From Agrococcus baldri (GTDB lineage Bacteria; Actinomycetota; Actinomycetes; Actinomycetales; Microbacteriaceae): a stretch of DNA of 64,000 bases. This document shows positions 39,680 to 55,873 of the stretch, piece by piece. Numbering within the stretch: position 1 is the stretch's first letter; every line of letters begins with the position of its first letter. The position numbers were made by a program, and so were the translations under genes. The DNA lies in NCBI GenBank assembly GCA_007988785.1, contig BJUU01000009.1:54318-118317 (forward strand), in the 5' to 3' direction. The notes under the pieces were generated by a model. The model saw nothing but the letters and a program-made list of their open reading frames with translations. It was not told the DNA's origin and searched no databases.

Positions 39680-40470
39680 TGCGCCTCCTTCGACAGCCTG
39701 ACGGACTCCTCCAGCCATTCTGTCGGATTCGAGCCGTGCGCGGCCGAGAGGTGCGCGAGGTACTCGAGGTTGCCGCGCCCGCCGACGATCGGGCTGCCGA
39801 TCAGGCCGGCCGTGCCGAGCCCCGCGTCCCACGCCGCCCACAGCACCTGCTCGATCGCCTGCGCGCGCAGCCCGGCGTCGGTCACGATGCCCTCGCGCAC
39901 GCCGGTGCGCCCGACCTCGAACTGCGGCTTGATGAGCACGATCCAGTCGGCGTCGGGCGCCGCGACGCCGACGAGCGGCCCGATCGCGAGCGCGAGCGAG
40001 ATGAACGAGAGGTCGGCGGTGACGATCGTCGGCACCGGCTCGATCGAGCCCGGCGCCAGCTCGCGCACGTTCTGCCCCTCGATGAGGGTGATGGGATGCG
40101 CTGCGACGTCGAGCCGGAACTGGCCGTGCCCGACGTCGAGGGCGGTCACGTGCGCGGCGCCGCGCGCCAGCAGCACCTGGGTGAAGCCGCCGGTCGAGGC
40201 GCCCGCGTCGAGCGCGTCGCGGCCCGCGGGGTCGACCGCGAAGGCGTCGAGCGCGGCGATCAGCTTGTGCGCGGCGCGCGAGACCCACGGGTCGCCGCCG
40301 GCGATCGAGAGCTCGGCGTCGGGGCCGACGCGATGGCTCGTCTTCACGACGCCGCGGCCGTCGACCGTGACGAGGCCGGCGACGATGTGCTGCTGCGCCT
40401 GCGTGCGGCTGCGTGCGAGGCCGCGCTCGACGAGCGCCTGGTCGAGGCGGATGGGTGCCGGCTCAGCCAC
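39676..40470 (-). CDS. tlyA: TlyA family rRNA (cytidine-2'-O)-methyltransferase
   Basis: 264 residues from the GTG at 40470 (an alternative GTG at 40479 adds three). The N-terminal S4 domain (RLDQALVERGLARSRTQAQQ) is followed by a Rossmann methyltransferase with DALDAGASTGGFTQVLL (86-102) and LIKPQFEVGR. Mycobacterial TlyA methylates 16S C1409 and 23S C1920 and affects capreomycin sensitivity. The start overlaps the preceding small gene by 8 bases. Confidence 0.92.
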   Translation of the reverse strand: MAEPAPIRLDQALVERGLARSRTQAQQHIVAGLVTVDGRGVVKTSHRVGPDAELSIAGGDPWVSRAAHKLIAALDAFAVDPAGRDALDAGASTGGFTQVLLARGAAHVTALDVGHGQFRLDVAAHPITLIEGQNVRELAPGSIEPVPTIVTADLSFISLALAIGPLVGVAAPDADWIVLIKPQFEVGRTGVREGIVTDAGLRAQAIEQVLWAAWDAGLGTAGLIGSPIVGGRGNLEYLAHLSAAHGSNPTEWLEESVRLSKEAQ

Positions 40471-40627
40471 GCACCGCACCGAGCTCGGCCTGCAGCCTGT
40501 CGTGGATGCGCGCGAGCTGCTCGGCGCGCTCCTCGAGCGGCTGCTGCTCGAGCAGGTCGAGCTCGTCGACGAGGCCGTCGGTGCCCCGGCTCTCGCCGTG
40601 CTCGCCCGTGCCGTGCTGTTCGGTCAT
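40463..40627 (-). CDS. Small conserved acidic protein upstream of tlyA
   Basis: 54 residues. The second half, VDELDLLEQQPLEERAEQLA then RIHDRLQAEL, is amphipathic helix and resembles the short proteins found between the HAD phosphatase and tlyA in other Micrococcales. Function unknown. The ATG overlaps the epimerase stop (ATGA) and the stop overlaps tlyA, so it is locked into the operon. Confidence 0.75.
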   Translation of the reverse strand: MTEQHGTGEHGESRGTDGLVDELDLLEQQPLEERAEQLARIHDRLQAELGAVRG

Positions 40628-41619
40628 GCGCTCGAGGCTAGCGAATCGATCGCGCGCAGCTCGTCGGCGCGCGAGAGCCTGTGGGGAGCCGGGCGGTCGA
40701 GCCCGAGCGCGCGCTCGTCGGCGAGGACCGCCGTGAGCGTCTCGACCAGCGGGCGGTGCGCGCCGCCGGCCGCCACGTAGCGGGCGCTGGAGCGCTGCGC
40801 GTGCGGCGCCAGCTCGGCGGGCAGCGTCAGCGGTAGCGCCCGCTCGCCCGCCCAGTGGCCGATCTCGAGCGCGGCGAGCTGCTCGTCGCTCGCCTGCACG
40901 ACGGCGCCGGTGTGGCCTGCGAGCTCGCGCGCGAGCGCGAGGTGGTCGTGCAGCATGCCCGCGGCGCCGACGGCGTTCACGATGTCGCCGCGGCCGGGCG
41001 CCCGGTCGACGAGGAAGGCGGTGAGATCCCGCACGTCGATCGTCTGCGTGGGCTGGTCGCGGGCGGGCACGAGCACCGGCCCGTCGGCCGCGAGCGCGAA
41101 CCTGGCAACCCAGTGCCCGAAGCGGCCGCTCTCGTCGCCGGGGCCGCCGATCAGCCCCGGCCGCACGATCGCGAGGCGATCGCCGAGCCGCTCGCGCGCG
41201 ACGCGCTCGATCCACGCCTTCGCCCCGCCGTACTCCTCGCCGCTGGAATCCTCCGGCACGAGCGCGTCGTCCTCGTCCGCGCCGACGGGTGCGCCCTCGA
41301 GCCGCTGGGCCGAGACCGACGAGACGAAGGTCCAGTGCGCCGTGCGGTGCGCGAGCGCGTCGAGCGCGCCGGAGGCGTGCGCGGGGATCCTGCTGACGTC
41401 GACGATCTCGTCCCAGTCGCCGTCGATGCCCGCGTACGCCCCCGCCGCGGCGCGGTCGCCGACGACCAGTCGGGCGCCTGCCGGCACCTCGCCTCCCTCG
41501 CCGCGCGCGAGGCAGGTGACCCGGGCGCCGCGCTCGAGGTGCGCGCGGGCGATGCGATGGCCGAGCCACCGGGTGCCGCCGAGCACGAGCACGCGGTTGG
41601 GATGCTGCGTCGTCGCCAT
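40624..41619 (-). CDS. NAD-dependent epimerase/dehydratase-like protein (extended SDR)
   Basis: 331 residues. The N-terminal nucleotide motif VLVLGGTRWLGHRIAR and the FVSSVSAQR and EYGGAKAWIE segments (Ser-Tyr-Lys type) mark an extended short-chain dehydrogenase related to isoflavone-reductase-like and NAD-dependent epimerase proteins. Substrate unknown. The ATG at 41619 has no clear Shine-Dalgarno, and adjacent in-frame GTG codons are possible starts. First gene of the run into tlyA-nadK-recN; diverges from the APH-type kinase across 96 bases. Confidence 0.8.
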   Translation of the reverse strand: MATTQHPNRVLVLGGTRWLGHRIARAHLERGARVTCLARGEGGEVPAGARLVVGDRAAAGAYAGIDGDWDEIVDVSRIPAHASGALDALAHRTAHWTFVSSVSAQRLEGAPVGADEDDALVPEDSSGEEYGGAKAWIERVARERLGDRLAIVRPGLIGGPGDESGRFGHWVARFALAADGPVLVPARDQPTQTIDVRDLTAFLVDRAPGRGDIVNAVGAAGMLHDHLALARELAGHTGAVVQASDEQLAALEIGHWAGERALPLTLPAELAPHAQRSSARYVAAGGAHRPLVETLTAVLADERALGLDRPAPHRLSRADELRAIDSLASSA

Positions 41620-41703
41620 CACGACAGCACAGCACGTCGCTCGACCCGATGCACGCGCGTTCGCGCTCGGCGCATCCGCACATGCGCCCGCCGCCGGGTT
41701 CGC

Positions 41704-41709
41704 TAGCGT
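41704..41709 (+). promoter_or_regulatory. Leaderless-type promoter of the APH-like kinase
   Basis: TAGCGT, then CGCAGC (6 bases), then ATG at 41716. Confidence 0.6.
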
Positions 41710-41715
41710 CGCAGC

Positions 41716-42489
41716 ATGCCCGCGCTGCCGCCGTCCGACCTCGCCGGACCTCCGCCCGCCGGCACCCCGGTGCCGCGCCCGATCGCCGCGCTCGCCGAGC
41801 ACCACCCGGTCGAGCTGGTCTGGCAGAACGTCTATGGCGGCATCACCGCGCGCGTCGAGCTGCTGGATGCGCCGGTCTACGCGAAGTGGAACCCGGCCGG
41901 CAGCCCCGAGTCGCTCCGCGACGAGGCAGAGCGGATGCGCTGGCTCGCCGCCGCCGGCCCGTCACGGCCCGCCGAACGCCCGGGGGCCGTGCCGGTGCCC
42001 CGCGTGCTCGAGCTGCGCGAGGACGCCGCGGGCGAGCTGCTCGTCACCAGCGCGCTCGACGGCGCCTCCATCGTCTCCGCCGCGGGCCTGCGCGATCCGG
42101 AGCGCGCGGCGGCGGCGCTCGGGGAGGGGCTGCGCCGGCTGCACGCGCTGCCGGTGGCCTCCTGCCCCTTCCCCGCTCCCGACTGGACCGCATCCGCCAT
42201 CACCGGCCTCGAGGCGGGCGGGCCGCGCGAGCTCGTCGTCTGCCACGGCGACCCGTGCGCGCCGAACGCGCTCCTGCGCGACGGCGGCTTCGCGGGGCTC
42301 GTCGACCTCGGCCGGGTCGGCGTGGGCGAGCGCTGGTCGGATCTCGCGATCGCCTCGTGGTCGCTGGAGTGGAACGGCCTCGCCGATGCCGAGCCCGCCT
42401 TCTGGCGCGCCTACGGCGTCGAGCCCGACCCGGCACGCGTCGGGCCCTGGCGGGCGCGCTGGGATGCGCCGGGCGCGGCTGCCGGCTGA
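41716..42489 (+). CDS. Aminoglycoside phosphotransferase (APH)-like kinase
   Basis: 257 residues. The catalytic loop VVCHGDPCAPNALL (HGDxxxxN) and metal motif GLVDLGRVGVGERWSDLA match APH(3')-type enzymes, with the nucleotide-binding Lys likely in VYAKWNP. Actinobacterial chromosomes hold many such kinases, so antibiotic resistance cannot be assumed. The stop TGA directly abuts the stop of the convergent HAD gene with no intergenic base. Confidence 0.85.
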   Translation: MPALPPSDLAGPPPAGTPVPRPIAALAEHHPVELVWQNVYGGITARVELLDAPVYAKWNPAGSPESLRDEAERMRWLAAAGPSRPAERPGAVPVPRVLELREDAAGELLVTSALDGASIVSAAGLRDPERAAAALGEGLRRLHALPVASCPFPAPDWTASAITGLEAGGPRELVVCHGDPCAPNALLRDGGFAGLVDLGRVGVGERWSDLAIASWSLEWNGLADAEPAFWRAYGVEPDPARVGPWRARWDAPGAAAG

Positions 42490-43527
42490 CTAGAGCGCGA
42501 GCAGCTCATCGCTGATGCGCAGCCCCAGCACGGCGCGGTCGGCGGTCCAGACGGCGGCGCAGGCGGCGCGGATCGTGTCGACCGGCCGCGCGCCGGCGCG
42601 CACGAGCGTGATGTCGATGCCGCTGCGGCGCACGGCCGCCGTGCCGACCTCGAAGTAGGTGTCGCCCGTCGAGCGCTCGAACGTCTCGCGCAGCGGCGCG
42701 ATCGGCTCGGCGAGGCCGCGCAGATCCTCGATCACGTGGTCGGGGCGCATCGTCTCGTCGGCGCCGATGAGGCTCGCCCCGCGGTCGACGCCCGTGAGCA
42801 CCATGATGGAGCGGATGCCCGCACGGCGTGCGCCGAGGATGTCGGTGTCGAGGCGGTCGCCGACCATCGCGGGCGAGGCCGCCGCGAACCGCTCGGTCGC
42901 GACGTCGTACATGTGCCGCTCGGGCTTGCCCGCGAACTCGGCCAGGCGGCCGACCGCCGTGTGCACGGCGGAGACGAGCGTGCCGTTGCCGGGGGCGATG
43001 CCGCCCGCGACCGGGATCGTCCAGTCGCCGTTGGTCGCGATCCAGGGGATGCCCCCGTCGGCGGAGGGCGCCTGGAGCGCGAACGCGGCCTCCGCCAGCT
43101 CCTGCCAGCCGACCGAGGGATGGAAGCCCTGCACGACGGCCCTGGGCCGCTCTGCGGCGGTGCGCACGACGCGCCAGCCGCGCGCCTCGACCTCGACGAC
43201 GATGCCCGCGCCGCCGACGACCAGCACCGGGTCGCCCGGCTCGAGATGCGACGCGAGCAGCCGCATGGCGGCCTGCGGGCTCGTGACGACGTCCTCGGCC
43301 GTGAGCTCGAGGCCGAAGGACGCGAGGTGGCCGGCGACCTCCGCATCGGTGCGCGAGGCGTTGTTCGTCAGGTAGACGGCGCGCGCGTCGAGGGAGCGGA
43401 TGCTCTCGACCGCGTGCGGGATGGCGTCGGGACCCTTGTAGACGACGCCGTCGAGGTCGAGGTACAGGCAGTCGATGCCGTCGATCGGCGTGGGCTGCTG
43501 CCGTGCCGATCGGCGAAGGAGGGCCAT
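42490..43527 (-). CDS. HAD superfamily hydrolase, class IIA (NagD-like)
   Basis: 345 residues. Motif I LDLDGVVYKG, motif II LTNNAS, the Lys of AGKPERHMY and motif III VGDRLDTDI are intact, with the class IIA cap between. These hydrolyse small phosphates such as 4-nitrophenyl phosphate, nucleotides or glycerol phosphate. About 90 extra residues follow the catalytic domain. The start shares a base with the stop of the TPR-like gene (TGATG). Syntenic with the HAD gene that precedes tlyA in relatives. Confidence 0.88.
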   Translation of the reverse strand: MALLRRSARQQPTPIDGIDCLYLDLDGVVYKGPDAIPHAVESIRSLDARAVYLTNNASRTDAEVAGHLASFGLELTAEDVVTSPQAAMRLLASHLEPGDPVLVVGGAGIVVEVEARGWRVVRTAAERPRAVVQGFHPSVGWQELAEAAFALQAPSADGGIPWIATNGDWTIPVAGGIAPGNGTLVSAVHTAVGRLAEFAGKPERHMYDVATERFAAASPAMVGDRLDTDILGARRAGIRSIMVLTGVDRGASLIGADETMRPDHVIEDLRGLAEPIAPLRETFERSTGDTYFEVGTAAVRRSGIDITLVRAGARPVDTIRAACAAVWTADRAVLGLRISDELLAL

Positions 43528-45272
43528 CAGCGGGCGTCTCCGTCGCGCTGGGCCTCCCCCGCGTCGGCATCGGCGTCGTCGTCTGCCGCGGGCTCGATCA
43601 GCTCGTCGCCGAAGAGCGCATCGCCGAACAGCGCGTCGTCCGCGGCGGGCGACGCGGGCACGTCGAGCGGCACGTCCTCGGGGGCAGCAGCTGCGGCGTC
43701 GATCGCGTCGGCGTCGGTCGCCGCGGCATCGTCGTCGGCGGTCGGCTCGAGGGGAACCCCCTCCTCGTCGCCGTCCTCGGTCTCGAGCGCTTCGGTCGTG
43801 ATGCCGACCGACTCGAGCTCGCCGGGTGCGAGTGCCGCCTCGAGCGCGTCGACCGCGCGGTCGGCGAGCGCGAACCACTCCTCGGCCTCGTCATCGCGAC
43901 CGAGCTCCTCGAGCACGCCGGCGAAGCTGGCGAACAGCGCCGGGCTGTACTCGAACGCCTTGTCCTTGCGCAGCTCGGGGATCCGCAGCTCCTCCAGCGC
44001 GGCATCCTTCTGCCCCAGGTCGAGGCGCGCGCCCGACTTCACGATCGCGAGCTCGACGCGCACCGCGGTGTCGAGGGTGGATGCGTCGACCGACCGGGCG
44101 AGCTCGAGCGCCTTCTCGGGGCGGCCGAGACCGCGCTCGCAGTCAGCCATCAGCGGCAGCTGGTCGTCGCGCCCCGTGATGCGGCGGTAGGTGCGCAGCT
44201 CGCGCAGGGCGAGCGCGAACTCGCCGAGCTGGTACGCGGTGATCGCGAGCGTCTCGCGCACGACCCCGATGCGGCCGGCGCGGCGGGCAGCGGTGAGCGC
44301 GTGCTGGTGCGCGAGCTCCGGCTGCTCGTCGATCAGCTGGGCGGCCATCGCCATGTGCTTGGCGACGAGCTCGGCGTTGTCCTTCGTGAGGGTCTTCAGC
44401 TGCGCGCGGGCACCGATGTCGAGATCCTCGGCCCGGATGTCCTCCGGCAGCTCGGGTGCGACGAAGTCGTCGTCGCGCACCTGCTTGAAGCTCTCGCCGG
44501 AGCCGTCGCCGCGGTGCTCGTACGCACGGCCGGGGCGTGCGGCGTCGCGCTGCGGGCCCTGGTTCCTCGTGCGCTGGTCGTCACGACGCGCCTGGTCGCC
44601 GCGGCCGTACGGCCGCTGTCCATCGCGCTGCGGCTTCGCGTCTCGGTCGAAGCGGCGGTCACCGTCGCGCGGCGGCTTGCGGTCGCCGAACCGACGGTCG
44701 CCATCGCGCTGCGGGCGACGATCGCCGTCGCGAGGCGGACGCCGCTCGCCATCCCGAGGCGGACGCCGCTCGCCATCCCGGGGCGGACGCCGCTCGCCAT
44801 CACGCGGCGGCTTGCGGTCGCCGAACCGACGGTCGCCATCGCGCTGCGGGCGACGGTCTCCGTCTCGCGGGGGACGCCGATCGCCGTCACGCGAGGGACG
44901 CCGATCACCGTCGCGCGGCGGCTTGCGGTCGCCGAACCGGCGGTCGCCGTCGCGCTGCGGGCGACGCTCGCCATTGCGGGCAGGTCGCCCGTCACCGAAG
45001 CGACGGTCACCGTCACGCGAGGGACGCCGCTCCGCGTCGCCGGACGGGCGGCGCTCGCCCTCGGGGCGGTAGCCGCGGTCGCCGGGGCGGAGCTTGCGAT
45101 CGCTCTCGCCCGCTCGTCCGTCGCGCTGCGGCCGTCCGTCGCGGTCGCCGAATCGGCGCTCGCCGTCGCGCTGCGGGCGACGGTCGCCGTCGCGGTGGGA
45201 GCGACCTGCGTCGCCGGCATTCCGGCGGCGGTCGTCTCGACCGGAGTTGCTGCGGTCTGCCTCGTCGTTCAC
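43527..45272 (-). CDS. TPR-like protein with long Arg/Asp/Gly low-complexity N-terminus
   Basis: 581 residues in three parts. Residues ~25-250 are low-complexity repeats of the octads RRPPRDGD and RRPQRDGE and the block RRFGDRKPPRDG, mixed-charge and certainly disordered. Residues ~270-485 are helical with TPR-like pairs (AELVAKHMAMAAQLI; ETLAITAYQLGEFALALREL; GRPEKALELARS), matching a conserved actinobacterial protein next to the HAD gene. Residues 490-581 are an acidic Asp/Ala tail. The repeat region looks like RNA-binding RGG/RD tails, so an RNA or ribosome-linked role is conceivable but unproven. I chose GTG at 45272 since GGAGAGG stands 8 bases upstream; GTG/ATG at 45308/45305 are alternatives. 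It begins directly after the rRNA terminator. Confidence 0.85.
   Translation of the reverse strand: MNDEADRSNSGRDDRRRNAGDAGRSHRDGDRRPQRDGERRFGDRDGRPQRDGRAGESDRKLRPGDRGYRPEGERRPSGDAERRPSRDGDRRFGDGRPARNGERRPQRDGDRRFGDRKPPRDGDRRPSRDGDRRPPRDGDRRPQRDGDRRFGDRKPPRDGERRPPRDGERRPPRDGERRPPRDGDRRPQRDGDRRFGDRKPPRDGDRRFDRDAKPQRDGQRPYGRGDQARRDDQRTRNQGPQRDAARPGRAYEHRGDGSGESFKQVRDDDFVAPELPEDIRAEDLDIGARAQLKTLTKDNAELVAKHMAMAAQLIDEQPELAHQHALTAARRAGRIGVVRETLAITAYQLGEFALALRELRTYRRITGRDDQLPLMADCERGLGRPEKALELARSVDASTLDTAVRVELAIVKSGARLDLGQKDAALEELRIPELRKDKAFEYSPALFASFAGVLEELGRDDEAEEWFALADRAVDALEAALAPGELESVGITTEALETEDGDEEGVPLEPTADDDAAATDADAIDAAAAAPEDVPLDVPASPAADDALFGDALFGDELIEPAADDDADADAGEAQRDGDAR
44643..45191 (-). 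repeat. In-frame 24-bp tandem repeat array in the TPR-like gene
   Basis: About 550 bases of repeats with a 24-bp (8-codon) step encoding RRPxRDGD/E, interrupted several times by a longer unit containing RRFGDRK. Copies are near-identical at the DNA level (for example 44730-44830), so copy number is likely to vary between strains without frameshifts. Confidence 0.9.
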
Positions 45273-45306
45273 GGGTCGGTCCTCTCCACCTCTCGATGGT
45301 CGCATC

Positions 45307-45312
45307 ACGGTA
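45307..45312 (-). promoter_or_regulatory. Putative -10 box of the TPR-like gene
   Basis: TACCGT lies just after the rRNA terminator. A start about 7 bases on gives a ~28-base leader with GGAGAGG before the GTG at 45272, favouring that start codon. Confidence 0.4.
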
Positions 45313-45324
45313 GGACAAACGGAA

Positions 45325-45356
45325 AAAGGGGCCCCAGACGAATCTGGGGCCCCTTT
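45325..45356 (-). terminator. Rho-independent terminator of the rRNA operon
   Basis: A 14-bp stem, AAAGGGGCCCCAGA paired to TCTGGGGCCCCTTT with a 4-base loop, followed on the minus strand by a run of T. It begins 9 bases after 5S rRNA. Confidence 0.9.
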
Positions 45357-45365
45357 CCAAAAGAA

Positions 45366-45484
45366 GTCCGGCGGTGTCCTACTCTCCCACAGGGTCCCCC
45401 CTGCAGTACCATCGGCGCTGAGAGCCTTAGCTTCCGGGTTCGGAATGTGACCGGGCGTTTCCCTCTCGCTATGGCCGCCGAAAC
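45366..45484 (-). rRNA. rrf: 5S ribosomal RNA
   Basis: About 119 nt. On the minus strand it begins near GTTTCGGCGGCCATAGC and ends ACACCGCCGGAC, with the central CATTCCGAACCCGGAAGC and GAGAGTAGGACACC blocks of bacterial 5S. Ends are approximate to a few bases. Confidence 0.97.
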
Positions 45485-45552
45485 ACTATTGATGTTTCAG
45501 TCTGCACAGCTCTTCGCATTGAAGCGAAGGGCTGCGGTTCTCGACCGTACAT

Positions 45553-45580
45553 CGAGAACCACAAAGTGGACGCGAGCAGC
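45553..45580 (-). other. 3' arm of the 23S pre-rRNA processing stem
   Basis: In the 23S-5S spacer. The + strand reads GAACCACAAAGTGGACGCGA, whose complement in the transcript pairs with GAGAACTACACAGTGGACGC of the 16S-23S spacer (48801-48825). The two arms bracket 23S exactly as an RNase III processing stem should. Confidence 0.75.
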
Positions 45581-45599
45581 AAGCTCATATAAGTGTTAT

Positions 45600-50628
<5,029 letters not shown>

Positions 50629-50772
50629 GAAAATTTGCGTACCAACCGGGGAAAACCGGATGGCAGCGAGTTTGATGCTGACAAAATAGACTGTCTACTG
50701 ACAATCTGTCTCATCCAAAGGAATCGTTCTGCCCGAAGGCAGGACGAGTTAATAATTTGGCATTTGACATTG

Positions 50773-50784
50773 TGCACGCTGTTG
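50773..50784 (-). other. 5' arm of the 16S pre-rRNA processing stem
   Basis: The + strand TGCACGCTGTTG is complementary to CAACAGCGTGCA at 48926-48937, so in the minus-strand transcript the leader and the spacer can pair around 16S. The neighbouring TTGAGTTCTCAAGG is a typical actinobacterial leader motif. Confidence 0.7.
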
Positions 50785-50847
50785 AGTTCTCAAGGATCGG
50801 ACGCTCTCGTGCTTTCCCTTTCGGGTCTGCGTCGAGGCAACTTCTCA

Positions 50848-50875
50848 ATCATAACCACTTCTCGGCGAGTGTCAA
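50848..50875 (-). promoter_or_regulatory. rrnP2: rRNA promoter P2
   Basis: TTGACA (50875-50870), 16-base spacer, TATGAT (50853-50848): near-consensus sigma-70-type promoter about 220 bases upstream of 16S. Confidence 0.75.
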
Positions 50876-50940
50876 TTCGACACGCCGTGCGGAGCTCTGC
50901 TCCCACCGGACTCTCAGTCCCGGTTCGTGGCAACCTGTCT

Positions 50941-50968
50941 AGGTTACACGCTCCGGAGTGACTGTCAA
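50941..50968 (-). promoter_or_regulatory. rrnP1: rRNA promoter P1
   Basis: TTGACA (50968-50963), 16-base spacer, TAACCT (50946-50941). It lies exactly 93 bases upstream of P2 with the same geometry. The remaining ~270 bases up to tyrS hold no gene that I can support. Confidence 0.7.
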
Positions 50969-51239
50969 GTCGGCGTGTCGCGCTGGCCGGCTGCTCTCGC
51001 TGCCGTCCGTGCGCTCCGCACTCTCGTCATTGAAGTGGATTGTCACCGTACTCGCGTCTGGCCCAACACGCAAACTGCGTGGTGCCTTTCGGCGAGGAGG
51101 TGGTCCCTCTTGATCCGCTGGCCTCTCGGCTCTGCGTCTTTGGGGTGACAGGTAGATACGTTACATGGAGACCGGCCCGCGGGTGCAAAACGCGTGCATC
51201 CCGGGCGTGTCGCCCCGTGTTTCCGCGGAGAACGCGAAA

Positions 51240-51257
51240 GGGGGCCGCTCGGCCCCC
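51240..51257 (-). terminator. Hairpin terminator after tyrS
   Basis: GGGGGCC-GCTC-GGCCCCC, 5 bases after the tyrS stop, followed on the minus strand by CTTTCGCGTTCTC, a weak pyrimidine tract. Confidence 0.75.
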
Positions 51258-51262
51258 TCCCG

Positions 51263-52561
51263 TCACTCCCCCGCGTCGATGCCCGCGAGCGTCTTCTTGC
51301 CCCTGCGCAGCACCGCGAACCTGCCGTGCAGCAGCCGGTTCTCGAGGGTCGCGTCGTCGTCGTCGATGCGCTCGTTGTTGACGCTGATGCCGCCCTGCCT
51401 GATCGCGCGTCGCGCATCCGAGAGCGAATCCACCAGCCCGGTCTCCTGCAGCAGCTGCAGCACCGGCGCATCCGGCGTCGCCGTCGCGCGCTTGTCGAGC
51501 GAGCGAACCGCCGCGGCCAGCGTCGGCTCGTCGAGCGCGCTCAGATCGCCGGAGCCGAACAGCGCCTGCGATGCGTCGATCGCCTGCTGCGTCGCCTCGA
51601 CGCCATGGATGAACGCCGTCACCTGCACCGCCAGCGCGCGCTGCGCCTCCCGCCGGAACGGCGCATCCGCCACCGCCCGGGCGAGCTCGTCGATGCGGGC
51701 GGCGGGCAGGAACGTGAAGGTCTTGAGCAGCTGCACCACGATCGCGTCGTCCTGGTTGAGCCAGAACTGGTACATCGCGTAGGGCGTCGTCAGGTTCGCG
51801 TCGAGCCAGACGGCGTTGCCCTCGCTCTTGCCGAACTTCTTGCCGTCGGCGTCGGTGATGAGCGGCGTGCCGATCGCGTGCGCGTGCACGCCCTCGGCCT
51901 TGCGGATCAGCTCGGTGCCGGCGGTGAGGTTGCCCCACTGGTCGCTGCCGCCGGTCTGCATGACGCAGCCGTAGCGCAGGTAGAGCTCGCGGAAGTCCAT
52001 GCCCTGCAGCACCTGGTAGCTGAACTCCGCGTAGGAGATGCCCTCGTCGGACTCCATGCGCGCGGCGACGGCATCCTTCTTCAGCATCGTGCCGACGCGG
52101 AAGTGCTTGCCGACCTCGCGCAGGAAGTCGACGGTCGACATCGGCGCCGTCCAGTCGAGGTTGTTCACCAGCTGCACGGCGTTGTCGCCCTCGGCGGAGA
52201 GGAAGCGCAGCATCTGGTCGCCGAGGTAGGTGACCCACTCGGCGACGGTCTCGCGCTCGTTGAGCTGCCGCTCGCTCGTCGGCTTCGGGTCGCCGATCAG
52301 GCCCGTCGAGCCGCCGACCAGCGCGAGCGGCTTGTGGCCGGCGAGCTGCAGCCGGCGCATGACGATGAGCTGCACGAGGTTGCCGAGATGCAGGCTCGGT
52401 GCCGTCGGGTCGAAGCCGCAGTAGAAGGTGATCGGGTCGCCGCCCAGCAGCTGCTCGAGCGCCGCCGGGTCGGTCGACACGTGCACGCTGCCGCGATACT
52501 GCAGCTCATCCCAGACATTCGCGAACGCCGGGTCGAGCTGGATGGGAGCGGGATCGATCAC
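51263..52561 (-). CDS. tyrS: Tyrosyl-tRNA synthetase
   Basis: 432 residues. Class I signatures are HLGN (58-61) in PTAPSLHLGNL and KFGKS (242-246), the TyrRS form of KMSKS; YCGFDPTAPS and QTGGSDQWGN bind tyrosine. A C-terminal S4 domain is present (GGISVNNERIDDDDATL). The GTG at 52561 is preferred to a GTG six bases upstream because it stands exactly 7 bases after TAGATT. Downstream of argH as in other actinobacteria; here followed by the rRNA operon. Confidence 0.96.
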   Translation of the reverse strand: MIDPAPIQLDPAFANVWDELQYRGSVHVSTDPAALEQLLGGDPITFYCGFDPTAPSLHLGNLVQLIVMRRLQLAGHKPLALVGGSTGLIGDPKPTSERQLNERETVAEWVTYLGDQMLRFLSAEGDNAVQLVNNLDWTAPMSTVDFLREVGKHFRVGTMLKKDAVAARMESDEGISYAEFSYQVLQGMDFRELYLRYGCVMQTGGSDQWGNLTAGTELIRKAEGVHAHAIGTPLITDADGKKFGKSEGNAVWLDANLTTPYAMYQFWLNQDDAIVVQLLKTFTFLPAARIDELARAVADAPFRREAQRALAVQVTAFIHGVEATQQAIDASQALFGSGDLSALDEPTLAAAVRSLDKRATATPDAPVLQLLQETGLVDSLSDARRAIRQGGISVNNERIDDDDATLENRLLHGRFAVLRRGKKTLAGIDAGE

Positions 52562-52571
52562 CTGCACGAAT

Positions 52572-55869
<3,298 letters not shown>

Positions 55870-55873
55870 GGCC

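Noticed and set aside
41716..42489. APH-like gene as an acquired aminoglycoside resistance gene
   Set aside because: Base composition and promoter match its neighbours, there are no mobile sequences nearby, and the family is broad in actinobacteria; only the kinase fold is supported.
44643..45191. Regularly spaced repeats considered as a CRISPR array
   Set aside because: Units are contiguous 24-bp in-frame codons without unique spacers, and no cas genes are present.
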